This document shows positions 24,001-33,470 of a stretch of DNA of 64,000 nucleotides, in pieces. The stretch covers positions 19,410,441-19,474,440 of the forward strand of contig NC_084607.1 in assembly GCF_033807715.1 (NCBI RefSeq), written 5' to 3'. The notes beneath the pieces were generated by a model. It did not search any database. It was not told where the DNA came from and saw only the letters and a list, made by a program, of their open reading frames with translations. Origin of the DNA: Cololabis saira (lineage: Eukaryota > Chordata > Actinopteri > Beloniformes > Belonidae). Positions within the stretch are counted from its first letter, which is position 1, and each line of letters starts with the position of its first letter. The translations under genes were made by a program, and so were the position numbers.

Positions 24001-24055
24001 GCCGATGATTTCCCGTCTGAATGACCTCTTGACTAAAGCTTTGGAGAAGCACTGA
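11917..24055 (+). CDS. trap1: TRAP1, mitochondrial HSP90-family chaperone (complete)
   Basis: Eighteen exons: 11917-12037, 15104-15274, 15362-15444, 15527-15667, 17994-18065, 18386-18546, 18636-18745, 18826-18899, 19216-19371, 19561-19681, 19788-19857, 21512-21659, 21791-21976, 22101-22239, 22314-22399, 22545-22690, 23795-23867, 23954-24055. Phases agree throughout and give 719 residues (human 704). Residues 1-40 are Arg/Ser-rich without acidic residues, fitting a mitochondrial presequence; this ATG is chosen because it joins in phase to exon 2. ATP-binding GHKL motifs: RELISN with E130 and N134 (exon 4), DTGVGM from D173 (exon 5), GQFGVGFYS from G214 (exon 6). The middle-domain switch arginine is R417 in [10 protein letters not shown]. 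The C-terminal dimerisation region ends in LEKH. TRAP1 is an ATP-driven chaperone of the mitochondrial matrix. Oddity: the usual Ala or Ser after N134 is Gly (SNGSDAL). The gene is tandem with CREBBP, as in human. Confidence 0.98.
12180..13126. mobile_element. Long foldback element with TA duplication in TRAP1 intron 1
   Basis: The ends CCACTCAAGGTGACAAAAC and its complement are flanked by TA (12178-12179 and 13127-13128). The inverted arms match over about 260-280 bp (12180-12445 and 12850-13126), including shared blocks such as GGATATCTGTCAATGTGTCA. The centre holds unrelated sequence including a SINE. About 947 bp with no open transposase. Confidence 0.8.
12487..12700 (-). mobile_element. 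tRNA-derived SINE nested in the foldback element
   Basis: On the minus strand the head reads GGCAGCCTAGTGGTTACAG (A-box-like), followed by GGTTCAAGCCCC (B-box-like) and the body GAGCAAGGCCCTTAACCC, a widespread teleost tRNA-type SINE layout. It lies between the two arms of the element at 12180-13126, so it probably inserted after that element. The 3' end is approximate. Confidence 0.7.
13235..14300 (+). pseudogene. Decayed Tc1-like transposase in TRAP1 intron 1
   Basis: Conceptual translation in shifting frames gives recognisable Tc1 transposase pieces: [13 protein letters not shown] near 13388, [20 protein letters not shown] near 13635-13700, [14 protein letters not shown] near 13992, and a stretch related to [13 protein letters not shown] near 14130-14180. 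Many stops and frameshifts make it non-functional. The terminal inverted repeats were not located. Confidence 0.75.
14301..15103. other. TRAP1 intron 1, remainder
   Basis: No feature seen apart from a poly-A run at about 15037-15051, shortly before exon 2. Confidence 0.5.
15668..16463. other. TRAP1 intron 4, 5' part
   Basis: AT-rich intron sequence without a recognisable element. The last 8 bp (16456-16463) are the target duplication of the following hAT element. Confidence 0.5.
16464..17082. mobile_element. Non-autonomous hAT element in TRAP1 intron 4
   Basis: Terminal inverted repeats CAGGGCTGGGCGATATGG and, at the right end, the complement of TAGGGCTGGGCGATATAT. An exact 8-bp duplication CTTCACGC flanks it (16456-16463 and 17083-17090). 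The 619-bp interior is AT-rich with repeated CGATAT motifs and no transposase frame. Confidence 0.93.
17091..17993. other. TRAP1 intron 4, 3' part
   Basis: AT-rich; no further feature recognised. Confidence 0.5.
20564..21303. mobile_element. Second-level insertion with hAT-like termini
   Basis: Inverted termini: CAGGAGTGGGCATTCCTGGT on the left, and the complement of CAGGGGTGGGCAATCCTGGT on the right. Both arms share TTTTAGATGTTTCCCTGCTT. Flanking octamers CTCTAGAG and AACTAGGG are only partly alike, so the target duplication has decayed or is misplaced. It lies entirely inside the element at 19980-21487. Confidence 0.75.
20705..21218. mobile_element. Third-level MITE with TA target duplication
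   Basis: Perfectly matching ends: CCGTATTTTCTGGACTATAA on the left and its complement on the right. TA flanks at 20703-20704 and 21219-21220. The right half carries a tandem duplication of a block containing AGAGCGGATGCGGCTTATAT. Nested in the insertion at 20564-21303. Confidence 0.85.
22708..23713 (-). mobile_element. Non-autonomous hAT element, copy 2, in TRAP1 intron 16
   Basis: Same family as 4615-5645 but inverted: its start TAGGGGTGTAACAATATATC is the complement of that copy's right end. An exact 8-bp duplication GTTGTGTG lies at 22700-22707 and 23714-23721. 1006 bp against 1031 bp for copy 1, with similarity along the whole length. Confidence 0.95.
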
Positions 24056-24467
24056 CAGTGACATTCAGACTGATTCACTTTTGACAAGTGGCCTGTAGAC
24101 TGAAGCGGTTAAAAGGTCAGCAGAGACTGGAGTGCGATTTCTGAAAAACACTGCAGGCCCTTGATCATCTGAAGCCATACAAATCACCTCCCTCTCCTCT
24201 GGAGTGCTTCGTTCCTCATGATGCGGCACAGTTGGAGGCTCAAGAAGGAAATCATGAAAAGAAAAATGAACTGCTGGAAGCTTCTCCATTTACAGCCTTG
24301 TATTTTTATGTTCTGTGTTTGGTACAATTTTGTAAGTTTCTGTTCTAGTAATGAATCAGAAGAGCTATCTCCAGAAAACAGAGGCCATGGTTAATTTAGT
24401 CTTTCATGTCCCAGTAATGCCTGAACATTATAATGTATACATTGTTCTCAAACTCTGTTACGGTTAA

Positions 24468-24473
24468 AATAAA
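24468..24473 (+). terminator. Candidate poly(A) signal of TRAP1
   Basis: AATAAA 413 bp after the stop codon, the first canonical signal downstream of TRAP1. Confidence 0.6.
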
Positions 24474-24707
24474 CAGATTAAGTGATGGACATCATAGACA
24501 GACATTTTTTTTTGTTGGATATGCAAAACATCAACTGCTAAAACTACACTGTAGTTTTCCCCTTTTTGATTTGTTTTGGGTACATAAAAACAGAAATGTT
24601 TAAGAATGTGGTGTACAGCTGTCAATACTCAACCCTGCATACCAGTAATGGTAAATATACTTAAACTCTTATTTAAGTGAAAAGACATGGATTCATCCTG
24701 GTGTCAG

Positions 24708-24713
24708 TTTAAT
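24708..24713 (-). terminator. Possible poly(A) signal of MCRIP2 (ATTAAA)
   Basis: No AATAAA is seen on the minus strand between 25062 and about 24700. ATTAAA at this site, overlapping the plus-strand AATAAA at 24711-24716, is the nearest variant, about 350 bp after the MCRIP2 stop. Confidence 0.3.
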
Positions 24714-25061
24714 AAAGAGGTAAACTGAACTTGTTTAAAATACATTTTACTGCATGTCAAGTAACATTTCTTCTATGAGGGTCAAAACATGATAAACCTC
24801 AGCTTCAAGTCGTCATCCTGCTTGCAGTCAGTCTGAGTATTCAGACTTGATCGAAGTGCAGTGTTAAGGCAAGAGTTCAAGTGAAGTGATTCTTGTTAGC
24901 TTTTGCAGTCAGCGTCCCAGCGCCGTCAGTCTGTTTAAGCCACATCAGGGTACGTGGAGCCATCACACTTGGTGCCGGGGCTGCTTCTTTCTTTCTTTGA
25001 GCCATCCTACTTCATGTTTCACCTCATGACTGGCCAAGAGCATCTAATCCCCTTCAGAGTG

Positions 25062-28000
25062 TCAGGAGAGCTTGTCTATGTTGGCGAGGAAGCGCTTGGC
25101 CCACCATTCATCCAGATCTATGGGTACAAAGCCTGAGGAGGGAGAAAAGGTGTTTATGTACATTATACTCTAGGAAACTGTTGCAAAGAAAAAATAAATG
25201 TAATTAAAAGTTTCTACATACTGTATCTTTTTTATTTAACAAAAAAATGCAATTTTCCAGTTTTGGCCTGTTAAAATGTATGGTATAATGGACATTTTAT
25301 TTTAAAGACGTTCATTCACTGCCCTCTCGTGGTCACATCGAGAAACTACAACTTTTTTATTTTACTTTTCATCACTATTTAAAATCGAATTGTAGGAGGT
25401 ATTACTGGCATGAAATTCCACATATAAATCGGTGTAATATTAGTTGGATAAACTATGCCAAACTGTATTGATGACCAGGTGTCTAAATTTTCATCTAGCA
25501 AAATCATTTCCATCTGGTGGTACATAGCTACAATTTAAGCAGACTAGCATTGTATCACTTAATGAAGTAATTACCCTACAAATGAGAAATGAACTAAAAG
25601 TTTGTTACTTTTAACATCTGTCAAAGTGTTTTTTTTTTTAATATTCAACTTCAACAACCACATTTGGAGCAATGTCTTGACTCTTACGCCCCCTGGTGGC
25701 CAACCTCGGAGAACTGCAACCCTGTCAAGTTAAAGAATTACTTCCTGTTAACTCTTTCAAAATAAAGGAAGGGACAGACCAAGGCTGTGTCCGAAATCCC
25801 ATACTTCCACCCTAATGAGTATGCAAAATGAGTATGTGAGATTTTTTAGTGGGTCCGAAACATTAGAACGTACTCAATAGTATGCTCTATCCATACTCAT
25901 TCCGGAGAAATGTATTAGTGTGGATTGATGGACACTAGCTGAGCAGAAACTTCCCACAATGCAATGCAGCAGCGTTTGGTTGCCAAGTGATACGTATGTC
26001 ATAAGTATAATAATATTCGTATATAATAATATTATATAATGTCATCTTGTTTTGGCCAGAATAAACGGGAAAGAGCGGAGCGGTGCTGCTACTGCAACAC
26101 GTCACTTCCTCCCAACCACACAGGAAGTGACGTGTGCGCTCTGAGTAGTAAGTCCGAATTAATGCATACTACTGATATTTACTCAAAAGTGTGCCGAACT
26201 TAAGTATACTTTTTAGTATATACTTTTTAGTATGGCATTTCGGACGCACCGCAAGTGCCAACCATCTTACTTCAGTGTCGACCCTCATGCGGAACTAAGT
26301 TTGTTGCAGTACCTCGACTGACCGAAAAACTCCAAAAACGAGTCGACCTCCATTGACTTGACACCCGTGTTAAAATGTCCAACTTTAGAGCAGAAATAAA
26401 CATTTACAGCCTGGTTCAAAAAACTGTTTGTCTCAATCGTTGATTTCACACCCATGACAACTCAAGTGTGTATATTATTTTGTACCACGCCACGAGAATT
26501 TTTAAAAAGCATAACATTTACTTTTAATATGATTGATTTACAGCTCAGCCAATGGCTAGCCATTATCAGAATCAGGTTTATTTGGCCAAGTTTGAACATG
26601 CCAGACAGGGAATTTGACTCTGGTTATTTTGCTCACTGTACAGTAAATAGACAAATGGCTCTTATTAACATATATACAATTTAAAAAAAGTGAAAGGTGC
26701 AGCAGTATGAGGCAGACATGTTTTTTTTTTTCTCAGAAAATAATGGCAGCGGTAGGGAAGCGTCATGCTACCACGCTTAGCAAAGCAACCAACTGTTCAC
26801 AGCGTCGGGTAAAAGCCATGGTCAATTTTTACTTTGCTGTCAACATGATTAATGGTATATCCCGATGTAAACATCTGAGGACAGCTCTGGAGATCTTTCA
26901 CCGGGGATCTGCTGAAGGAGCTGGGAGCAGAGCTAACTTTGATTGACATGTGGTGGGCATGTTCCAGTTGGCTTCAAGAGCAACATGAAGAAAACCGCTC
27001 TTCAAAACCAGTGGTCACGTGATCTAATGCTTCATCCATTTTTCTAGTCTATCTTGTTTTTCTCAACTAATTTTCCTCTAAAATGGGATGCCTTAATTTG
27101 ACAATGGCTAAAACACTACACCGTTAATTAAAAAAAAAAATGTTATGCTGCTTCAGATTATAATCATAATCAATCAATCATACTACAATTTGAATCATAA
27201 CTCCATCCATCCATCCATGTATGAATCATAACTCATACATTCAAAATGTTGCAATGACACTTGCTTTTATTTTTGATTAGGGCTTAAAATGTAAACCAGC
27301 TGTGTCTATGTCAACAACGATGAAAAATGGGTTTCAGATGCTTCCATGTGGACGGATGGGTGAGTTTCAGGAATACTTTTCATCCTACAATAGTTATTGT
27401 CGACTTAATTTCTGTTATCTCATGACACATTTCAACTTTTTGGCCAAAGCAGTTTAAAAATAAATAACTAAGCACAACATCTCGCTAACAATTGCAAACT
27501 CAATACCAGGAGGAGCTTAAAGCAGCTCCACTCACCATCGACGCGTTGTGTGGGAGTGGTCTCTTTGTAGTGAACTGCTCTCTGGGACACCTCCAGTCCT
27601 TGACCCATCCCTCCCTCCGGCTGAATCACCTCCTGCCAGGCTGAAAATACAACTCAGTCAGTGCAGCCAGTTAACACCAAAATATCCTTATCTGTCCAAG
27701 TTTGGAAAAAGAAAAGAAAAAAGAAAAAAAAAAGGCCTGCATCTCCAGTGTCACACCCACCACGTCAAACAAGTGAAGTCCACAAAGGGCAAGTACTTCA
27801 AAGCCTGCCACTCCTGACAAATGTTTATATTTCAAATAATGCTTAACAGTCACATGCACCGGCCCTGAACTTGGATTTAACAGCGTGTAGCTGCTCGCAG
27901 GTCTTTACCTTCATAAAGTTAAACTGGACTGGTTTAATTATACCATTATTTAGCGATTAGCTTCAGGAGAACAGAAATCCTTTAATAAGGGGGAAGGTGG

Positions 28001-28899
28001 GAGGTTTGGCCTACTTTGCGTCCTTGTCCAGTCAAGCACAAGGTTACAGAAACTGTTTATGAGCTGTTGTGGCTGAGCTTCAATGCCGACAACCAGGATC
28101 GCACAGAAAGTAAGAACAGCTGAGCTAAGTGAAGTCTGCAGACAAAGAGATCCTGTCAGTGTTTAAAAGAACCCAGCGCTTCGAAAACCGGCTCACTGTG
28201 ACCCAACAGAACCTTTCATGTCATTGCAAGCTCTCTTTAACGTGGATTGTGAGTTTCCCTACCTGATGAAGCTCAAAACACAGCTAATTTTACTGTTTTA
28301 ACAAGCATGTGTGCTTGTGTGGGGCAAGAGGGGTGTGATCTGTGGGCACGAGAGCGTTTGTCTGCAGGGTTCCTATCATGGCTATCATGGTCCGAGCAGC
28401 TGTGTGGGTGAGGTCTGGGAGGGAGGGGGGTCTGGGAGGGAGGAGGAGGCTCCTAAAACACACTGATAGTGAAACAATGCCATTCACAAAACCAAACAAT
28501 GGAGGCCCGGTGTCAGGAAGCAATCAGACAATTAACAAGTATTGCGTTTAGTTATCGAAAGAGCTTACCCTCCGAGACAAACTTCACGTTTTCCTCATGT
28601 GCTGGAGAGAAACTCTCCTCATGTGGACCATCTGAAGGGGGAGTTAGAGCGGGGTTATGGTACTTCTTTCCATTTGGACGGTTGAAAACTATCTTGGGTG
28701 CAGGAAGGCTGAGAAGGAGAACACAAATAAGTATCTAAATAAATTAATAAATAAATACATTTCTCCCAAAGAACATGTTTGAAGTATGATCCTTTTCTGA
28801 AACCTCTCAGACTTTGATTACAATCTAAATGCTTTTTTTTTTTGAAGAGGAGGAGTCACACATTACAACAGCTGCATGAAGGACCATGTGGCAGCAAGG

Positions 28900-28959
<60 letters not shown>

Positions 28960-29401
28960 CTTCAAAGTCATGAAAACAGCCCGAGCCACTGGGAAACACT
29001 GAAGGTGGGTTTGAGTCCCTGGGGTTTACTGATGACTGGACACCGTCCTCCAAGCCCTGATGTCCACTGCAGCCAAAAGAACCACTGGCACACTTCAAGT
29101 GGCAGAAATCTGACCAAATGCACATAAACATACAGAAGACACACTTCACACACACACACACGATGGAGCATGTCTTCTTCAGACTGGACACTTACTCAGG
29201 CATATTCCAGGACGTCTGTTTGTGCTTAAAGTCATTTATTTTACTGTCCAGCTGTTGAGTGGGACCTGCAAAACAAATGATAAATCGTGCAGCATCAGAA
29301 AGAGTGTGTAGGGATACCACGTGGTCAACAGTTGGCCCCAGAGACTCACCTGTCCGCCGCTGTGTCACCAGTTTGCTTGGACCTCTGGTGATTGTGTACA
29401 T
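25062..29401 (-). CDS. mcrip2: MCRIP2 (FAM195A), MAPK-regulated co-repressor-interacting protein 2 (complete)
   Basis: Five exons read downward: 29401-29350, 29265-29196, 28708-28569, 27640-27536, 25132-25062; GT-AG throughout, phases agree, 145 residues (human about 160). The start MYTITRGPSKLVTQRRTG matches the conserved family N-terminus, which fixes this ATG; an upstream in-frame extension is possible but unsupported. Conserved core: KIVFNRPNGKKYHNPAL, then FSPAHEENVKFVSEAWQEV. The C-terminus GFVPIDLDEWWAKRFLANI is the strongest identifier. No catalytic or membrane segment is expected. The family is known for CtBP binding (shown mainly for MCRIP1) and for association with DDX6 in RNA granules; the role here is inferred from orthology. 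Convergent with TRAP1, whose stop is 1.0 kb from this stop. Confidence 0.95.
25133..25782. other. MCRIP2 intron 4, 3' part
   Basis: AT-rich intron sequence with a CTCF-like motif at 25687-25701. No exon seen. Confidence 0.5.
25687..25701 (-). promoter_or_regulatory. Candidate CTCF binding site
   Basis: The minus strand reads TGGCCACCAGGGGGCGTAA, a close match to the vertebrate CTCF core (CCACCAGGGGGCG). It lies in the last MCRIP2 intron near the convergent TRAP1/MCRIP2 ends. Such motifs also occur by chance and in dispersed repeats, so occupancy is unproven. Confidence 0.45.
25783..26250. mobile_element. MITE-like element in MCRIP2 intron 4
   Basis: Inverted ends: GGCTGTGTCCGAAATCCCAT on the left; the right end complement reads GGTGCGTCCGAAATGCCAT. 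Subterminal blocks such as AGTATGC and TACTCA repeat in both halves. No clear target duplication, so the superfamily is unassigned. An internal hairpin is at 26097-26135. Confidence 0.65.
26251..27535. other. MCRIP2 intron 4, 5' part
   Basis: No exon or element recognised. There is a poly-T tract near 26720 and a short CCAT-type repeat near 27203-27217. Confidence 0.45.
27641..28568. other. MCRIP2 intron 3
   Basis: Intron sequence with an A/G-rich tract at 27705-27734 and a GGGAGG-rich stretch at 28415-28449. No other feature seen. Confidence 0.5.
28901..28958. repeat. (CA)n microsatellite in MCRIP2 intron 2
   Basis: 29 perfect CA units. A short second CA run lies at about 29148-29161. Confidence 0.95.
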
Positions 29402-29848
29402 GATGCGCAGGGAAATCCACCTGGACACCTGTACTACGAGTTTGGCACCGTGAGGAACTTGTTAAGACGCCGTTATGTCAACAGATTCATCCATGCAAAA
29501 AAAAAATGTGTCCGTGTGGAGAAAGATGCGTCAGCTGGTTTAGTTTCACTCACAGGAGTGCAGACTCAGCTGACATAAGAGTGGCCGCACCGTTTTATAA
29601 CCTCACGAAACGGCACCGGGCGCAGCGTTTTTGGGGATCCAGCAGTCGTGAGGCATCCACGCCGGTGTGCTTTACCTGCTTTACCTGCGTTACCACGTCC
29701 CGTCCCCCACAGACACGTATATCCCGAGTCACTTTGGTGCTCAGGTGTCCTGCTCCTTCACAATGTCACACAGCGTGGAAACAACGGCGCTCATGAACGT
29801 ATCACTTGTCAACGTCCACACACGCCTCCCTCCGAGATTTAAAGACGC
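29402..29848 (-). promoter_or_regulatory. Putative MCRIP2 5' UTR and promoter region
   Basis: The stretch upstream of the MCRIP2 start is richer in CpG than its surroundings (notably 29580-29660). No TATA box or upstream exon was recognised. It ends where a retroposed L1-like copy is inserted. Confidence 0.3.
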
Positions 29849-29862
29849 AGCGTCCCCATTTT

Positions 29863-30368
29863 TTTTTAATTTTTTTTTTAAATATTTTTATTAGGGGGTA
29901 AGGCACAGTAGAACATAGTCATACAACATACAGAATATACAGTCTACCTCCTAGGATGTTTTTTTTTTTTTTTGACTCAACAGAACAAAAAATCCACACA
30001 AATTAATGACATAGAAATGAAAATTATTCTAAGTAATATTTAAGTATCAAAGCTGCACAGTATAAATTAAAAAAAATATATGAATAAAAAGGGGGAGAGA
30101 TAAAAAAAAAAAAAGAAAACAAAGAAAAACGAACCCCAAAAACAAAGGAAAAGTAAATAAATAGATAAAAAGGAGGAAGAAAGAGAGGAATGAAAGAAGA
30201 GAGGGATGGGGGATCCGTCAATCAGGAGGCAGGGACTGGAGAGAGTGGAAGAATGTAAGAAAGGGAAGCCACTTATTATAAAATTTCTTACAACTACCCT
30301 TCAGTGAATATTTAATCTTTTCCAGCTTCAGAAAAAACATGGTGTCGTTGAGCCTTAGTCGACTTCCA
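29863..30368 (-). mobile_element. 5'-truncated L1-like insertion with 14-bp target duplication
   Basis: The duplication AGCGTCCCCATTTT is exact at 29849-29862 and 30369-30382. The element is on the minus strand: its A-rich tail appears as T-rich sequence from 29863, and the far end encodes KLEKIKYSLKGSCKKFYNKW, resembling the end of an L1 second open reading frame. Truncation plus tail plus duplication is the signature of target-primed reverse transcription. Confidence 0.85.
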
Positions 30369-30382
30369 AGCGTCCCCATTTT

Positions 30383-30621
30383 CTTAAAAAAAAAATGTAA
30401 CTGATTCTTTAACATTATTTACATAAACCGACCCATAGGTGTACGCAGTCTGGAGTGTTTTGAATTCTTTCGTGTTTTTACAGTTTCCCTTAAGCACAAT
30501 ATAAAGTTAAATGAATCATTGTCACGTATCAACGGTCTCTGTGTTTACAGTAGACACACAGGTGAGAGCAGGTGCACAGAAATCTCACCTACAGCAGAGC
30601 CAGGCTTTACTGGTGTCATTA
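30383..30621. other. Intergenic spacer
   Basis: AT-rich; no feature seen. Confidence 0.4.
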
Positions 30622-31100
30622 TTAAAGGGGACCTATTATGGCATGTAATATCTATTTTAAACAGGCCTTGAGTGTCTTAAAAATAAGCTTTTGATTGTTT
30701 TTTCTAAATAAATGAGAAATTCAGCCTCTGAGGAATTTCTTTATCATCCCATTCTCTAACCTCATTATCTATGCGGGATTCTGAGTGGGCGGGGAGGCTA
30801 TGATAATGAGGCACTGTGCTGATTGGCTGCCTGAATGACGTGTAGCAGGGGAGGGCACAGCATCGCTCTGGGCAGAAGAGCAGCCGTCTGCGTACACTAT
30901 TAAACCGTGTCCTGACTGCATGCGATGTGAGCGAGCGTCAGCAACAAAATCAATTCCATTGCTTTATTTTCTATTGGATTGTCCTATCTGGCCGCGTGCG
31001 ACGCGGCGCGCCGTTTTTTAGCTGAACATTTGTCGGACGCCCTGCTTCTATTTTCTTCCTGTCGCTCACGTTGAAAGCCGGTTGAAAGCGCTGTAGGAAA
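30622..31100 (+). mobile_element. Possible piggyBac-like MITE fragment (TTAA end)
   Basis: Begins TTAAAGGGGACCTATTATGG, a terminus seen in dispersed teleost repeats with TTAA targets. The expected complementary end is not visible, so the copy is truncated or the boundary is wrong. No coding capacity. Confidence 0.4.
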
Positions 31101-31194
31101 CGGTCATTGATGAGGAACGGTTGATCCAGTTATTTGAAATGAGAAGTTATCTCTATGATACCTCCTCATTTCACTACAAGGCAGGTGGAAGGAG

Positions 31195-31275
31195 TAGTGG
31201 GATGACCAGAGGGGGGGGCGGGGGGGCAGGCAGTTGGAAGCAGCAACGGGATGACCGGGGGTGGGGGGGACCGCA
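31195..31275 (+). repeat. Duplicated G-rich tract
   Basis: Two diverged copies of a block starting GGGATGACC and followed by G-runs (GGGGGGGGCGGGGGGG, then GGGGGTGGGGGGG). Four or more G-runs on one strand could form a G-quadruplex. Confidence 0.6.
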
Positions 31276-31523
31276 GGCCAGCACGCAGCTCCTGAAGCTC
31301 CGGCCTGCAAACATGCACAAAAGAGAAAAAAGGGGGGCCAGCACAAGAAACTACAGGAGCGATGGACAAAAAACATAGCTATGAGATACTTATAATAAAT
31401 AAAAATGGAAATGGAGAAAAGAGAAGAGGAGAAGAAGGGTGAGAGGCACCGCCCAGTGGATCATGTCGGTGCCCCCTGCAGCATAGGCCTATAGCAGTAT
31501 ATCTACCACGAAGCTATATTTGA

Positions 31524-31949
31524 ATGAATGAATGAATGAAAATATATTTATTTCGGTCAGGTCATTCATAATATAAACACCAACTGAAAGCATTAGTTCA
31601 CATAAAAAAAAGAGACCTAACCGAAAAGGAATAGGCTGAAGCTATTGCTTATTTACGCCTACCCTTCTCACATGATCAACTTATTCAGATCGCAACATAC
31701 AAAACATAATACAAAAAAAATAAATCATATTGTTTACACAATCCCGAACATAATTCCGTAATAGTATCATCTACTGGATCCCTCATATTTTTCAAACACA
31801 TTATACTTAAACAAACATTTGAATGCATGAATCGACTGGCGCATCTTCAATTTTTCATCAAGTGCATTCCATATATTTACACCCCTTACAGTAATAAATT
31901 GATCTTTAATTTTAGTCCTAGACTTTGGTTTTTCAATCATATGTTTCCC
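31524..31949 (-). mobile_element. LINE 3' end inserted into an older LINE
   Basis: On the minus strand the frame from about 31940 down to 31770 reads IEKPKSRTKIKDQFITVRG then VNIWNALDEKLKMRQSIHAF, typical of the end of a LINE reverse-transcriptase protein, followed by a stop, a 3' UTR and a TTCA-type tail at the left edge. TATTTGA flanks it at 31517-31523 and 31950-31956. Five-prime truncated. Confidence 0.7.
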
Positions 31950-31956
31950 TATTTGA

Positions 31957-33470
31957 GACTAACTATTATAGTCTTTTTCTATAGCTGCAACTATGACTAC
32001 TGACTCTAACGCACTAGAGTTTACACTACCTAGAGATTTACCAACACCAGCTAGAGGTTTACTAAACACTAACTATAGGCTTTACTAAACAGAAAGGTTT
32101 TAAGTTTAGTTTTAAAGGTGGAGGTGGTGTCAGCCTCCTCAACCCAGATTGTAAGTTGGTTCCATAGTAATGGTGCCTGATAGCAGAACGCCCGCCCGCC
32201 CTCCAAATCTACATTTGGATACTCTAGGAACTACAAGTAAACGTGCACTCTGAGAACGGAGAGCTCTGCCAGGAACATAAGGCACTATCAGGTCTTGCAA
32301 ATAATGCGGAGCTAAGCCGTTTTGGGCTTTATACGCAAGTAATAAAATTTTAAATTGGATTCTGAATTTTACGGGTAGCCAATGGAGTGACGCTAAAACA
32401 CTGGAGAGACGTGGTCTCTCCTGCTAATTCCTGTCAGTACTCGTGCTGCTGCATTTTGGATCAGCTGGAGCCTATTCAGCAAATTAATTGGACATCCTGC
32501 TAATAACACATTACAGTAATCTAGTCTAGAAGATACAAACGCATGAACTAGTTTTTCTGCATCACTCTGCGAGAGGATTTTCCTAATCTTTGCAATATTA
32601 TGGAGATGGAAAAATGCTATTTTATAAACCTGATTAACATATGGTTTAAACGACAAATCCTGATCGAAAACAACACCAAGGTTTCTCACAGTTGCACTGG
32701 AAGCCATCGCAACACCATCTAATCCCTTCCTAAAATGCTCTGGACCAAGAATGATAACCTCTGTTTTATTTAAATTTAGAAGCAAGAAATTTCCGGATAT
32801 CCAGTCCTTGATGTCCCTAAGACATGCCTGAAGTTTAATTAACGGTTCTGTTTCATCGGGCTTCATAGACAAATAGAGTTGCGTATCATCAGCATAGCAA
32901 TGAAAGTGTATGCCGTGATTCTGGATTATACTTCCTAACGGCTGCGTGTATAAACTGAAAAAGATTGGCCCTAGCACTGAACCCTGCGTAACACCATAAC
33001 AGACCCTTGTCTGTTCTGAAGAAACCTCATGTACATGAACAAACTGGAATCTGTCAGATAGATATGATTTAAACCAACGTAGAGCTGTCCCTTTAATCCC
33101 AACAACATGCACTAACCTGTGCAGTAAAATGCCATGATCTACAGTGTCAAAAGCAGCACTGAGGTCCAGTAGAACCAGTATGGACACTAAACCCTTATCT
33201 GAGGCCATAAGAAGGTCATTCGTGACTCGAACCAGTGCTGTCTCTGTGCTATGAAGCATTCTGAACCCTGACTGAAAGACTTCAAACAGATAATTTTTAT
33301 ACAAATAGTCACATAACTGGCTTGAAACTGCAGTTTTCATAATTTTAGATACAAATAGAAGGTTGGAAATTAGTCTATACTTAGCTAAGGTGTCTGGGTG
33401 AAGAGAAGGCTTTTTAAGTAAAGGTTTAATTACTGCAACTTTGAAAACCTGTGGTACATATCCTATGATG
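31957..33470 (-). pseudogene. L2-like LINE reverse transcriptase relic (minus strand)
   Basis: The open stretch 33340-32393 covers most of a reverse transcriptase. It holds motif A (DLSAAFDTVDH), GVTQGSVLGP and the catalytic YADD at 32896-32885, and the frame can be read back to about 33455. At about 32393 a single-base frameshift moves into a frame giving SLHWLPVKFRIQFKILLLAY, the usual C-terminus. No endonuclease domain remains. Its 3' region probably continued to about 31440 before the insertion at 31524-31949. Confidence 0.85.

Larger units (their letters stand above)
24056..24720 (+). other. trap1: TRAP1 3' UTR and convergent intergenic spacer
   Basis: Non-coding sequence after the TRAP1 stop. 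AATAAA at 24468-24473 is the most likely polyadenylation signal, with another at 24711-24716. The 3' end of MCRIP2 on the other strand approaches this region. Confidence 0.6.

Noticed and set aside
29402..29428. Upstream in-frame start for MCRIP2 (MSRWISLRI extension)
   Set aside because: The family N-terminus begins MYTIT; the extension has no support and probably lies in the 5' UTR.
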